Below, in pieces: positions 53,984 through 61,743 of a DNA stretch of 64,000 bases (position 1 is its first letter; each line of letters starts with the position of its first letter). The notes under the pieces were generated by a model that was given only the letters and a program-made list of their open reading frames with translations, was not told where the DNA came from and searched no databases. The translations under genes were made by a program, and so were the position numbers. Location of the stretch: NCBI GenBank assembly GCA_044220635.1, contig JBGAQP010000019.1, positions 1 to 64,000 on the forward strand. The letters are read 5' to 3'. Source of the stretch: JBGAQP01 sp044220635 (lineage in GTDB: Bacteria > Pseudomonadota > Gammaproteobacteria > Burkholderiales > Usitatibacteraceae).

Positions 53984-55078
53984 ATGAGCGCGCTCCCTCG
54001 GCCCGACTGGTGGCGGGGCCGGCGCGTGCTGGTCACCGGCCACACGGGCTTCGTCGGCGGCTGGCTCTCGGCCTGGCTCGCGCAGATGGGGGCGAAGGTC
54101 TCGGGCTTCGCGCTCGCCCCGCCCACCGAGCCCAGCTTCTTCGCGCGGGCGCAGCTCGCCGGGCGGCTCGCGGCGAGCACGACCGGGGACGTGAACGACC
54201 TCGCCGCCGTGAAGCGCGCGGTGGCCGGAGCCGACCCCGAGGTCGTCTTCCACCTCGCCGCGCAGCCCATCGTCCGCGAGGCCTTCCGCGATCCCGTGGG
54301 CACCTTCGCGACCAACGTCATGGGCACGGTGAACGTGCTCGAGGCCTGCCGGACGCACGCCGGCGTCGGCCGCCTCGTCCTCTACACGACGGACAAGGTC
54401 TATCGCAACGACCAGTCGGGACGCGCGTTCACGGAGTCCGACCGCCTGGGCGGCAACGAGCCCTACAGCGCGAGCAAGGCGGGCGCCGAGTGGGCGATCG
54501 CCGCGTGGTGGGAGAGCTATGTCCGGCGCGCCCGCGCGCACCCCGCGGTGGCCGCGGTGCGCGCGGGCAACATCGTCGGCGGCGGCGACTGGGGGCGCGA
54601 CCGGCTCCTGCCCGACGCGATCCGGGCGTTCTCGCAACGGCGCGAGCTCGTCATCCGCAGCCCCGGCTCGACCCGCCCGTGGCAGCACGTGATCGATTGC
54701 CTGCGCGGCACCCTCGCGCTCGCCGAGCGCCTCGACGACGCCGACCGGGGCGCCGAGGCGCTCGCGTGGAACCTCGGCCCGGCGGCGGGCGAGGTGCACG
54801 CGGTCTCCGAGGTCGCCTCGCTCGCGGCGAAGGCCTGGGGCGAGGGCGCGGCGTGGCGCCACGAGGCCGACGCGACGATTCCCGAGTCGAGGGCGCTGGT
54901 GCTTTCGAGCGAGCGCGCCGCCCGGGAGCTCGGCTGGCGCGCGGCCTGGGGGCTCGAGCGCGCCGTGGGCGAGAGCGTGGCCTGGTACCGCGCGGCCCGC
55001 GACGGGGGCGACCTGCTCGCCCTCTGCGCGCGGCAGATCGAGGCGAACCTCGCCGACGCGGCGAAGGCGAACGCATGA
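53984..55078 (+). CDS. rfbG: CDP-glucose 4,6-dehydratase
   Basis: The 364-residue SDR starts with VLVTGHTGFVGGWLSAWLAQ (NAD-binding Gly-rich loop), has VVFHLAAQPIVREAFRDPVG, the active-site Y-x3-K in EPYSASKAGAEWA, and the CDP-glucose dehydratase motif RAGNIVGGGDWGRDRLLPDA. It converts CDP-glucose to CDP-4-keto-6-deoxyglucose. Its stop overlaps the next start by 4 bp. Confidence 0.94.
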   Translation: MSALPRPDWWRGRRVLVTGHTGFVGGWLSAWLAQMGAKVSGFALAPPTEPSFFARAQLAGRLAASTTGDVNDLAAVKRAVAGADPEVVFHLAAQPIVREAFRDPVGTFATNVMGTVNVLEACRTHAGVGRLVLYTTDKVYRNDQSGRAFTESDRLGGNEPYSASKAGAEWAIAAWWESYVRRARAHPAVAAVRAGNIVGGGDWGRDRLLPDAIRAFSQRRELVIRSPGSTRPWQHVIDCLRGTLALAERLDDADRGAEALAWNLGPAAGEVHAVSEVASLAAKAWGEGAAWRHEADATIPESRALVLSSERAARELGWRAAWGLERAVGESVAWYRAARDGGDLLALCARQIEANLADAAKANA

Positions 55079-55617
55079 GGATCGCGCCGCGGCGCCTCGC
55101 CGGCACCTTCGAGATCGCCCTCGAACCCCGAGGCGACGAGCGCGGCTACTTCATGCGCTGGTACGACCGCGAGGCCTTCGCCCGCGCGGGGCTACCCGTC
55201 GACTGGCGGCAGGGCAACGAATCGGCCTCGCGCGCGAACGTCGTGCGCGGGCTGCACTTCCAGCGCCCGCCGCACTCGGAGACGAAGCTCGTGCGCGCGA
55301 TCGCCGGCGCCGTCTTCGACGTGTTCGTGGACCTGCGCCGCGGCTCGGCCACCTTCGGCGAGTGGGACGCGGTGGAGCTCTCGGGCGAGAAGCACAACGC
55401 CGTGCTCATCCCGAAGGGCTTCGCCCACGGCTTCTGCGCACTCACCGACGGGGCGGTCGTGAGCTACCTCGTCGACAGCGCGTACGCGCCCGCTTCCGAG
55501 GGCGGGCTCGCCTGGGACGATCCCGGGCTCGCGATCCCCTGGCCGCTCACGGGCGCGGCCGTCGTCTCGGCGAAGGACCGCGCCTGGCCGCGGCTCGCCG
55601 CCCTCGAGCCCCTCTGA
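55075..55617 (+). CDS. rfbC: RmlC/RfbC-like dTDP(CDP)-4-keto-6-deoxysugar 3,5-epimerase
   Basis: The 180-residue cupin matches the dTDP-4-dehydrorhamnose 3,5-epimerase family: GYFMRWYDREAFARAGL, RANVVRGLHFQRPPHSETKL with the catalytic His, and LIPKGFAHGFCAL. In this operon with rfbF/rfbG it probably acts on a CDP-4-keto-6-deoxyhexose rather than on a dTDP sugar. Such CDP-specific relatives exist; specificity is inferred from context only. Confidence 0.87.
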   Translation: MRIAPRRLAGTFEIALEPRGDERGYFMRWYDREAFARAGLPVDWRQGNESASRANVVRGLHFQRPPHSETKLVRAIAGAVFDVFVDLRRGSATFGEWDAVELSGEKHNAVLIPKGFAHGFCALTDGAVVSYLVDSAYAPASEGGLAWDDPGLAIPWPLTGAAVVSAKDRAWPRLAALEPL

Positions 55618-55619
55618 GC

Positions 55620-56516
55620 ATGCGCGTCGCCCTCGCCGGATCCACGGGGCTGATCGGCCACGCCGTCGCCGCCGCGCTCGCGGCCGCGGGTCACGCGATC
55701 GTGCCGGTCGGGCGCGGCGAGGGCCAGGCCGTGCACTTCGACCTCGCGGCCGACCGGCGGCTCGCGGGGGGCGCGCTCGCGGGCTGCGAGGCGCTGGTGC
55801 ACGCCGCGGGGGTGACCGACGAGGATTTCCGCGACCGCGAGCGCGCCTTCGCCAAGGCCTTCGCGGGCACCGAGGCGCTCGCCCTCGCGGCGCGCGAGGC
55901 GGGCGTGGGCCGCTTGGTCTACGTGTCCTCCGCCCACGTCTACGGGCCGCTCGAAGGCCGCCTCGACGAGGGCTCGGCGCCCAACCCGCTCTCCGACTAC
56001 GCGATCGCGCACTTCGCCGCCGAGCAGATCCTGCGCCGGGCCGCGCTCGCCTCGGGCGCGGCCGCGCTCTTCCTGCGGCCCTGCGCGGTGTTCGGCGCTC
56101 CGCCCTCGCTCGCGCGCTTCGCGCGCTGGTCGCTCATTCCCTTCGACTTCCCCCGCCAGGCGCTCGCCGGGCGGATCGTCCTCAAGTCCCCGGGGCTGCA
56201 GCGGCGCAACTTCGTCGCGGCCGATGCGCTCGCCGCGCTCGTGGCGCGCTGGCTCGCCGGGCCCGCGAAGGGCGTCGAGGTGGCCAACGCCCCCGGACCC
56301 GACGAGATGGCGGTGTATGATTTCGCCCGGTTGTGCGCGGGCATCGCGCGGGAGGAGGGCGGGCGCGAGTGCGCCATCGAGCGCCCCGAGCCCGCGGGCG
56401 CGGCCCCCGCCCCCCTCGAATACCGGTCCCGGTCGGGCCCCGCGCCCGCCGGCACCTCCCTCGAAGACCACGTGCGCGGCCTCGTCCGCGCGCTCGCGAA
56501 GAAGGCCCCCCCGTGA
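55620..56516 (+). CDS. NAD-dependent epimerase/dehydratase (SDR), likely CDP-sugar reductase or epimerase
   Basis: The 298-residue protein has the Rossmann loop VALAGSTGLIGHAV, VHAAGVTDEDFRDRERAFAK, and YVSSAHVYGPLEGRLDEGSA as in extended SDRs. The expected Y-x3-K reads YAIAH (Tyr127, His131), so the catalytic lysine is replaced by histidine. The position after the epimerase suggests the final 4-keto reduction or a further epimerisation. The gene starts three bases after the rfbC-like stop. Confidence 0.82.
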   Translation: MRVALAGSTGLIGHAVAAALAAAGHAIVPVGRGEGQAVHFDLAADRRLAGGALAGCEALVHAAGVTDEDFRDRERAFAKAFAGTEALALAAREAGVGRLVYVSSAHVYGPLEGRLDEGSAPNPLSDYAIAHFAAEQILRRAALASGAAALFLRPCAVFGAPPSLARFARWSLIPFDFPRQALAGRIVLKSPGLQRRNFVAADALAALVARWLAGPAKGVEVANAPGPDEMAVYDFARLCAGIAREEGGRECAIERPEPAGAAPAPLEYRSRSGPAPAGTSLEDHVRGLVRALAKKAPP

Positions 56517-57388
56517 CGCCCAAGCCGGCCCCGCCCCTGCCCAAGCACCACCTGCCGCTCGACCAGGAAATCGCCATGAAGTACGTGACCTGGCTGGTCG
56601 AGAAGCGCATCGCCGATTCCCCGGACACGCGGCTGGAGTTCTGCGCGGCCTCGGGCTTCCACCCGAAGCTGCTCTACAACAACCCGCACCTCGCCGCGAT
56701 CGAGAAGATCTTCCGCGACCAGTCCTCGATCGAGCGCCTGGGCGACATGACGCTGCGCGAGTGGCTGATGTACCACTACTACTACCTGCACCAGGGCTAC
56801 CGCTACGGGGCGGGGCGCCTGCAGCAGCGCTGGCTCGGCCACGACATCATCAAGACGCCGATGGACTGCTGGGTCTACCAGGAGATCATCCACGAGACGA
56901 AGCCCGACTACGTGATCGAGCTCGGCGTCATGTTCGGGGGCGCGACGCACTTCTACGCGAGCATCCTGGACCTCGTGGGGCACGGCGAGGTGATCGGCAT
57001 CGACATCTCGCTCGCCAAGGCGAGGCCGGCGCAGAGCCGGCGCATCCGCTACCTCGAGGGCGGCAGCGCCTCGCCCGAGATCGTCGAGCAGGTCCGCTCG
57101 ATCGTCGCGGGCAAGCGCGTGCTCGTGATCGCCGACTCCGACCACGAGAAGAACCACGTGCTCGCCGAGATCCGCGCCTACGCGCCGATGGTGCACGTGG
57201 GCGGCTACTTCATCGTCGAGGACTCCCTCAACGACGTGATGGGCTACCACCCGGTGCCCAACGAGGGGCCCAAGGCCGCCGCCGAGGCCTTCCTCGCCGA
57301 GTGCGACGATTACGTCGTCGACCGCCGCTGGGGCGAGCGCTACCTGATGACGCTCAACCCGAACGGCTTCCTCCTGCGGGTGAAATGA
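56513..57388 (+). CDS. CmcI-like cephalosporin hydroxylase family methyltransferase
   Basis: The GTG overlapping the SDR stop gives 291 residues; a later ATG at 56577 is also possible. The SAM-binding part reads YVIELGVMFGGATHFYASIL and GEVIGIDISLAKARPAQSRR, followed by VLVIADSDHEKNHVLAEIRA with the D-x-D-H metal-binding site of the CmcI fold and GGYFIVEDSLNDVMGYHPVP. Despite the family name these are usually SAM-dependent O-methyltransferases in glycan or antibiotic clusters. Here it may methylate a sugar of the surface glycan. Confidence 0.86.
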   Translation: MTPKPAPPLPKHHLPLDQEIAMKYVTWLVEKRIADSPDTRLEFCAASGFHPKLLYNNPHLAAIEKIFRDQSSIERLGDMTLREWLMYHYYYLHQGYRYGAGRLQQRWLGHDIIKTPMDCWVYQEIIHETKPDYVIELGVMFGGATHFYASILDLVGHGEVIGIDISLAKARPAQSRRIRYLEGGSASPEIVEQVRSIVAGKRVLVIADSDHEKNHVLAEIRAYAPMVHVGGYFIVEDSLNDVMGYHPVPNEGPKAAAEAFLAECDDYVVDRRWGERYLMTLNPNGFLLRVK

Positions 57389-57389
57389 C

Positions 57390-57878
57390 ATGCGCCAGGT
57401 GATCTCCGCCCCCCAGTCCCTCGACGTCTCCGCGCTCGCCGCGCGCCTCGCGGGCGGCCGGCCCGTGCTCGGCGACCCTTCCCGCGCGCTTTGCGAGCGC
57501 TACGGCTACCAGACGCTCTACGAGATCCCCGTGCCGCTGCAGAAGCGCCTGCGCCGCGAGCTGATCGTCGCGCACGCCGCCACGCTCGCCGCGCAGCCCG
57601 ATGCCGTCTGCGACCACAGCGTCTTCGCCTGGCTCGCCGACTGGATGCGCTGGCTGTGGGGCGAGACCCCCACGGAGGAATGGGAGGCCGTGCTGGTCGA
57701 GGCCTGGCCCGCGGTCGAGCGCTCCGAGGCGATCGTGCACGTGGCCGAGGGCCCGCGCGCGGCCTACGACCCCTACCGCTGGCTCGACGCGAGGAACGCC
57801 CGCCAGGTGGAGCGCCTCATGCGCCAGCTCTACCGGGACTTCGGCGTGGAATCGCGCGTTCGGGAAGCGAAGGCCTGA
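57390..57878 (+). CDS. Unassigned 162-residue protein
   Basis: I do not recognise the family. The protein is helical, Trp- and Arg-rich (SVFAWLADWMRWLWGETPTE) and has no signal peptide or membrane segment. The C-terminal pattern YDPYRWLDARNARQVERLMR and VCDHSVFAW distantly recall the lid and substrate-helix part of P-loop kinases of the AAA_28 type, but no Walker A is present. It starts one base after the CmcI-like gene and ends just before the methyltransferase gene, so it is co-expressed and might be a partner protein of either. Confidence 0.7.
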   Translation: MRQVISAPQSLDVSALAARLAGGRPVLGDPSRALCERYGYQTLYEIPVPLQKRLRRELIVAHAATLAAQPDAVCDHSVFAWLADWMRWLWGETPTEEWEAVLVEAWPAVERSEAIVHVAEGPRAAYDPYRWLDARNARQVERLMRQLYRDFGVESRVREAKA

Positions 57879-57879
57879 C

Positions 57880-58650
57880 ATGACCCAGCCGCTCGACCTC
57901 ATCAAGCTCGAGGTGCGCTTTCCGCTCGCCGACGGGCGCACGCTCGTGCAGGGCCCGCTCAGCTACAACCAGGACGGGCTCGCCACCCAGCACAACGCCG
58001 ACTTCCTGCGCGAGGCGCGCTTCCTCGAGGCGTACCGCGCCGGCATGGAGAACGGGCGGCCCGGCACCCAGGTCGAGTGGCGCGTGCACGTGGCGCTGTG
58101 GTGCGCGACGCAGGCGATCGGCCTGGAGGGCGACTTCGTCGAGTGCGGGGTGCACACGGGCATCCTCTCGGGCGCCGTGATGACCTGGCTCGACTTCGCG
58201 AAGCACGCGCCGCGCCGGTTCTTCCTCTTCGACACCTGGGCCGGCATTCCCGCGGAGCAGGTGAGCGCCGAGGAGCGGCGCCTCGGCGTGCTCGACATGA
58301 ACCGCAAGTACCAGGACGGGGACCGGCTGCACGCCGACGTCGTGAAGAAGTTCTCGCGCTGGCCCAACGCGGTCGTCGTGCGCGGGCGCGTGCCCGAGAC
58401 GCTCGAGGCGATGAAGGCGAGCGCGCGCGTCGCCTACGCTTCCATCGACATGAACGTCGCCGCGGCGGAGATGGCGGCGGCCGACTTCCTCTGGCCGCGC
58501 CTCGCGCCCGGCGCCCCCATGCTGCTCGACGACTACGGCTGGGCCGCCCACGTGAACCAGAAGAAGGCCTGGGACGAGTGGGCGGCGCGCACCGGCGTGA
58601 TGATCCTCAGCCTGCCCACGGGGCAGGGCCTGATCCTGAAGCCCCGCTGA
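57880..58650 (+). CDS. TylF/MacF-type O-methyltransferase
   Basis: The 256-residue protein has the TylF signatures GDFVECGVHTGILSGAVMTW, RRFFLFDTWAGIPAEQVSAE, ARVAYASIDMNVAAAEM and MLLDDYGWAAHVNQKKAWDE, where the D-D-Y/D acidic pair binds a metal. Family members methylate hydroxyls of deoxysugars in macrolide and glycan pathways. Together with the CmcI-like enzyme it gives two candidate O-methyltransferases in one sugar operon. Confidence 0.88.
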   Translation: MTQPLDLIKLEVRFPLADGRTLVQGPLSYNQDGLATQHNADFLREARFLEAYRAGMENGRPGTQVEWRVHVALWCATQAIGLEGDFVECGVHTGILSGAVMTWLDFAKHAPRRFFLFDTWAGIPAEQVSAEERRLGVLDMNRKYQDGDRLHADVVKKFSRWPNAVVVRGRVPETLEAMKASARVAYASIDMNVAAAEMAAADFLWPRLAPGAPMLLDDYGWAAHVNQKKAWDEWAARTGVMILSLPTGQGLILKPR

Positions 58651-58722
58651 CCCTCTCCCCGGTCCTCTGCCGAGGCCGAGGGGCAACGGGAATCCCCTCC
58701 CCCGGGAGGGGGCAGGGGCGGG
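58651..58722. repeat. GC-rich hairpins between convergent tylF-like gene and btuB
   Basis: The region holds CCCCTCCC/GGGAGGGG (58694-58711) and further C/G-rich dyads. There is no T-tract. It looks like the common CCCTCTCCCC-type intergenic palindrome of many proteobacteria and may serve as a bidirectional 3'-end structure. Confidence 0.4.
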
Positions 58723-60555
58723 TCAGAACGCCTCGAACTTGAAGTTGAGGAAGACCGAGCGCCGCGGCGCGTCGTAGCCCACCGCGCTCTCGTAGCGCTT
58801 GTCGGTGAGGTTCGCCGCCGTGAGCTCGACCGACCAGCGCTTGTCGATCGCGTAGCGCACGCGGGCGTCGACGAGCGTGTAGCCCGGCAGCCGGCTTTCG
58901 GGCGCCTCGGTCGTCGAGTCGTAGCGGTCCCCGCTCGCGAAGACGGTGAGGCCCGCGCTCCACGCGCCCCAGTCGCGGCCCACCTGCAGCGTGCCGAAGC
59001 GCTCCGCGCGCCCCGGAAGGCGCTTGCCCGTGTCCTCGTCCTCGGGGCGCTGCGCGGTGAGGGAGCCGCGCCATTTCGCGCCCAGCCAGGCGGCCTCGGC
59101 CGTCGCCTCCACGCCGCGGATGCGCGCGCGCCTCACGTTCATCACCGTCGGGAAGACGTAGGTGATCAGGTTCTCGACGCGGTTGTCGAAGCCGGTGAGG
59201 CGCCAGGCGATCGCGCGGCCCTTCTCGGCCGCGGCGGAGACCTCCCAGGACTCGCTCTGCTCGGGCTCGAGCAGGGGGTTGGGCTGGTAGAAGTCCGAGG
59301 AGGGCCCGTACAGGTCGTAGAACGACGGCGCCCGGAAGCCCTTGCCCCAGGTGACCGAGAGCATCGCGACCGAGGGCCAGGCGAACCCGTAGCTCACGCT
59401 CCCGGTGTTGCGCGCCCCGAACTGGTCGTCGTCGTCGCGGCGCGCGCTCGCCTCGAGCCGCTGGCCCGCCCAGGTCTCGTTGATCGCCGCCCACACCGAG
59501 TTCGTGTCGCGATCGGTCACCGCGAAGGGCGTGGCCTCGTCGCTGCGCACGTTCTGGCGCAGCGCCTCGAGCCCGGCGACGACGGTGCCCGTGCCGGTGG
59601 AGAACTCGTTGATCCACGAGGCCTGGTCCTGGCGGGTCTCGAGGCGGCTCGGGAAGCTGCCCGTGATCTCGAGCTCGTCGCGTCCCTGCCCGAGCGCCAG
59701 CCGGCTCGTCCACCAGCCCGTGAACGCCGAGGACGAGCTGAAGCGCAGGCCCGAGATCGTCTGCTCGCTCAGGTCGTCGGCGCCCCCGCAGCCGTCGAAG
59801 CGGGTCTTGCCGCGCGTGGCGAAGGCCTCGAGGGCGAGCGTCTCGCCCTGCCAGAGGCGCTGCGTGGCGCGCAGGTTCGCGAACGCGTTCTCGTGGGGGT
59901 CGCCGTCCGGGTCGTGGCAGAAGCCGGCGCGGGGATTGGTGGCGCTCGGCGCGTCGACCTTGCGCGCGCCCGCGGAGAGCGCGAACGAGCGATCGGCCTC
60001 GGCCGCGACGATCCCGGCGGAGGCGCGCGCGTCGTTGTCCTCGCCGTAGCCCGCGGAGGCGAAGAAATGCGGCACCTTCTTGCCGCGCGTGAAGATCTGC
60101 ACCACGCCCCCGATCGCGTCCGACCCGTAGAGGCTCGACAACGGCCCCTTCACCACCTCGATGCGCTCGATCATCTCGAGGGGGATGTTCTCGATCGAGG
60201 TCGTGCCGATCGTGGCCGAGCCCGCGCGCAGGCCGTCGATGAGCACGAGGGACTGGGCGGTGCCCGCGCCGCGGATGAAGAGCCCCTGGGGCTGGCCGGG
60301 GCCGCCGGTGCCCCGGAACTCGATGCCGGCGTGGCGCTGGAGCACCTCGGCGAGCGAGAGGCTGCCGGCGTCCTCGAGCTCCTCGCGGGTGATGACGGTG
60401 GCGTCGCGGATCGTCCCGGGCCCCGGCTGCAGGCTGCGGGTGGCGGTGACGAGGACCGATTCCTGGGTCTTGGGCATCGCGGGGGCGAACGGGGCCTGGG
60501 CGTGGGCGGCCAGGCAGGCGAGGCCGGCGAGCCCCGCGAGAGACGGCGATTTCAT
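58723..60555 (-). CDS. btuB: TonB-dependent vitamin B12 receptor BtuB
   Basis: The 610-residue outer-membrane receptor has a signal peptide (about residues 1-20), a TonB box region ESVLVTATR, a plug domain with EVLQRHAGIEFRGTGGPGQP, RGAGTAQSLVLIDGLRAGSA and VVKGPLSSLYGSDAIGGVVQ, and a 22-strand-type barrel ending ...VFLNFKFEAF with terminal Phe. The sequence matches the BtuB subgroup of receptors, and the cobalamin riboswitch in the leader makes cobalamin or corrinoid uptake nearly certain. No btuF/btuCD genes are in the window. Confidence 0.93.
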   Translation of the reverse strand: MKSPSLAGLAGLACLAAHAQAPFAPAMPKTQESVLVTATRSLQPGPGTIRDATVITREELEDAGSLSLAEVLQRHAGIEFRGTGGPGQPQGLFIRGAGTAQSLVLIDGLRAGSATIGTTSIENIPLEMIERIEVVKGPLSSLYGSDAIGGVVQIFTRGKKVPHFFASAGYGEDNDARASAGIVAAEADRSFALSAGARKVDAPSATNPRAGFCHDPDGDPHENAFANLRATQRLWQGETLALEAFATRGKTRFDGCGGADDLSEQTISGLRFSSSSAFTGWWTSRLALGQGRDELEITGSFPSRLETRQDQASWINEFSTGTGTVVAGLEALRQNVRSDEATPFAVTDRDTNSVWAAINETWAGQRLEASARRDDDDQFGARNTGSVSYGFAWPSVAMLSVTWGKGFRAPSFYDLYGPSSDFYQPNPLLEPEQSESWEVSAAAEKGRAIAWRLTGFDNRVENLITYVFPTVMNVRRARIRGVEATAEAAWLGAKWRGSLTAQRPEDEDTGKRLPGRAERFGTLQVGRDWGAWSAGLTVFASGDRYDSTTEAPESRLPGYTLVDARVRYAIDKRWSVELTAANLTDKRYESAVGYDAPRRSVFLNFKFEAF

Positions 60556-60639
60556 GGGAAGTCCTTGCGATCTCGCAGCGAGCGTCCCCGCAAGCTGCGG
60601 CTGTCAGCGATCCGGGACCCGAAATGCGGCCCCCCCTGC

Positions 60640-60795
60640 GACCGAGCCGGTCTCCGGGCTCGCGGGCTTCGGGGCCGCCGCCTTCCCGCGCCCGAAGGGG
60701 CGCAGTGGCGTCGCTGGCGGTCCATGCTCGCTTACCGTTGCGGGGGCAGCGCCGGACTTCCACCGGCTTCCCGTGCACCCGATCGCTGGCGCCAT
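60640..60795 (-). ncRNA. Cobalamin riboswitch controlling btuB
   Basis: Read on the minus strand, the leader contains all core parts of the cobalamin aptamer: GGGAAGCCGGTG, then AGTCCGGCGCTGCCCCCGCA and ACGGTAAGC, then CCACTG, GGGAAGGC and the B12 box AGCCCGGAGACC (plus 60649-60660). Downstream, CTTGCG (plus 60589-60594 strand partner) can pair with CGCAAG next to the ribosome site AAGGA (plus 60562-60566), a likely translational off-switch. This last part is inference. Confidence 0.93.
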
Positions 60796-60799
60796 GATA
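60794..60799 (-). promoter_or_regulatory. Likely -10 element TATCAT of btuB
   Basis: TATCAT on the minus strand lies so that transcription would start near 60787, directly at the 5' edge of the cobalamin aptamer. The -35 is poor. Confidence 0.45.
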
Positions 60800-60864
60800 C
60801 GCGAGTCGCGCGCACGGGTCGCGCAAACTGATGGGAAAACACTTTCAAAAGAGTGGCTTACGCA

Positions 60865-60893
60865 TTGACTCGGCAAGGCTTTTCCAATATCGT
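60865..60893 (+). promoter_or_regulatory. Possible promoter of the zapB-like/zapA pair
   Basis: TTGACT (60865-60870) is a good -35; at 17 bp the -10 would be TATCGT, with AATATC nearby. It lies immediately upstream of the ATG at 60900, so the leader would be near zero; this lowers the likelihood. Confidence 0.3.
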
Positions 60894-60899
60894 GGCGCG

Positions 60900-61100
60900 A
60901 TGGATGCGGAACTCAGCGCCCTCGAGGAGCGACTCGCGCAGGTCGTGCAGCGGCTCGAAGCCCTGCGCGAGGACAATCGCGACCTGCGCCAGCAGCTCGC
61001 GGCGCGCACCGACGAGAACGCCCGCCTTGCCGAGAAGCTCGCGGCCGCGAAGGCGCGCATCGAGGCACTGATCAAGCAGATCCCGGAGACGGAGTCTTGA
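60900..61100 (+). CDS. ZapB-like coiled-coil protein (TIGR02449 type)
   Basis: The 66-residue protein is a continuous heptad coiled coil (LEERLAQVVQRLEALREDNR ... RLAEKLAAAKARIEALIKQI). Small coiled-coil proteins of this TIGR02449 type are encoded directly before zapA in many beta- and gammaproteobacteria and are thought to act in Z-ring assembly. An in-frame ATG at 60831 exists, but 60900 gives the family length. The stop overlaps the TTG of zapA. Confidence 0.83.
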   Translation: MDAELSALEERLAQVVQRLEALREDNRDLRQQLAARTDENARLAEKLAAAKARIEALIKQIPETES

Positions 61101-61429
61101 GCGCGGAAGCGAAGCCCCGGGAAAAGGGCGCGCTCACGATCAACCTCCTCGGCCGCGAGTTCCGCGTGGCCTGCCCCGAAGGCGAGGAGAAGCAGCTGCT
61201 CGCGGCGGTGGACTACCTCAACCGGCGCATGAAGGAGCTGCGCGACACCGGCAAGGTCGTGGGCAACGAGCGCATCGCGATGATGGCCGCGCTCAACCTC
61301 TCCCACGAGCTGCTCGCCCGCAAGCCCGCCGAGGCGGGTTTTGACGACCACGCGATCCGGCGTAGAATCGTCGCCATGCGGGAGACCCTCGATTCGGCGC
61401 TCGCCGCCGATCAGGAGAAGCTCTTCTAG
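61097..61429 (+). CDS. zapA: Cell division protein ZapA
   Basis: The 110-residue protein begins at TTG overlapping the previous stop (TTGA). It shows the ZapA pattern: LTINLLGREFRVACPEGEEK, LLAAVDYLNRRMKELRDTGK, and IAMMAALNLSHELL, then a C-terminal helix ending DQEKLF. ZapA cross-links FtsZ filaments. 6S RNA follows, which is the standard neighbourhood. Confidence 0.9.
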   Translation: MSAEAKPREKGALTINLLGREFRVACPEGEEKQLLAAVDYLNRRMKELRDTGKVVGNERIAMMAALNLSHELLARKPAEAGFDDHAIRRRIVAMRETLDSALAADQEKLF

Positions 61430-61450
61430 CGGCACGAGCTGGCGCCGCGA

Positions 61451-61466
61451 CCGGGATCTCTCCCGG
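61451..61466 (+). other. Small hairpin after zapA
   Basis: CCGGGA-TCTC-TCCCGG forms a 6-bp stem between the zapA stop and the 6S RNA 5' end. It may mark the end of zapA mRNA or a processing site of 6S RNA. Confidence 0.35.
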
Positions 61467-61467
61467 G

Positions 61468-61644
61468 TGTCCTGCGGTGTTCGTCCAGGCTTACATCCTT
61501 TGAACCGATAATCGTGAGCCATGGACGCTCGCCCGATGAGCGCTATTGTGCGCGTCCCACGTCGGACGTACCTGCGGCGCTCGGTGAGCGACCGACTTGA
61601 ACCCGTGGGTTCGAGAGTGCGGCCTGGACGAACACCGCAGGGCA
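61468..61644 (+). ncRNA. ssrS: 6S RNA
   Basis: The 5' segment TGTCCTGCGGTGTTCGTCCA and the 3' segment TGGACGAACACCGCAGGGCA pair over some 20 bp to make the closing stem. Inside are the conserved 5'-strand GAACCGATAAT and the 3'-strand hairpin CTTGAACCCGTGGGTTCGAGA, both close to E. coli 6S RNA. Length (177 nt), central bulge layout and position after zapA all fit. 6S RNA binds the sigma-70 holoenzyme and modulates transcription in stationary phase. The gene fau (ygfA), often next in line, is not present. Confidence 0.9.
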
Positions 61645-61743
61645 TCATGGAAAATGGGGACAGTCCCTATTTAATGGCTGTAACAATTGCCCGTGCGTCG
61701 ATTGTTACAGCCATTAAATAGGGACTGTCCCCATTTTCCATGA
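61645..61743. repeat. Long inverted repeat made of two REP-like units
   Basis: Arms of 43 nt (61645-61687 and 61701-61743) are perfect reverse complements around a 13-nt loop. Each arm carries a diverged REP core (GGGGACAGTCCCTATTT) and the AATGGCTGTAACAAT tail. The element begins at the last bases of 6S RNA and its right arm contains the ATG of the EVE gene. Confidence 0.92.

Noticed and set aside
53984..55617. dTDP-rhamnose (rml) cluster
   Set aside because: Only an RmlC-like gene is present. The cytidylyltransferase and the CDP-glucose dehydratase signatures show a CDP-sugar route instead.
61521..61721. A 66-codon plus-strand frame inside the 6S RNA
   Set aside because: It lies over the 6S RNA and the inverted repeat and has no ribosome site or protein similarity.
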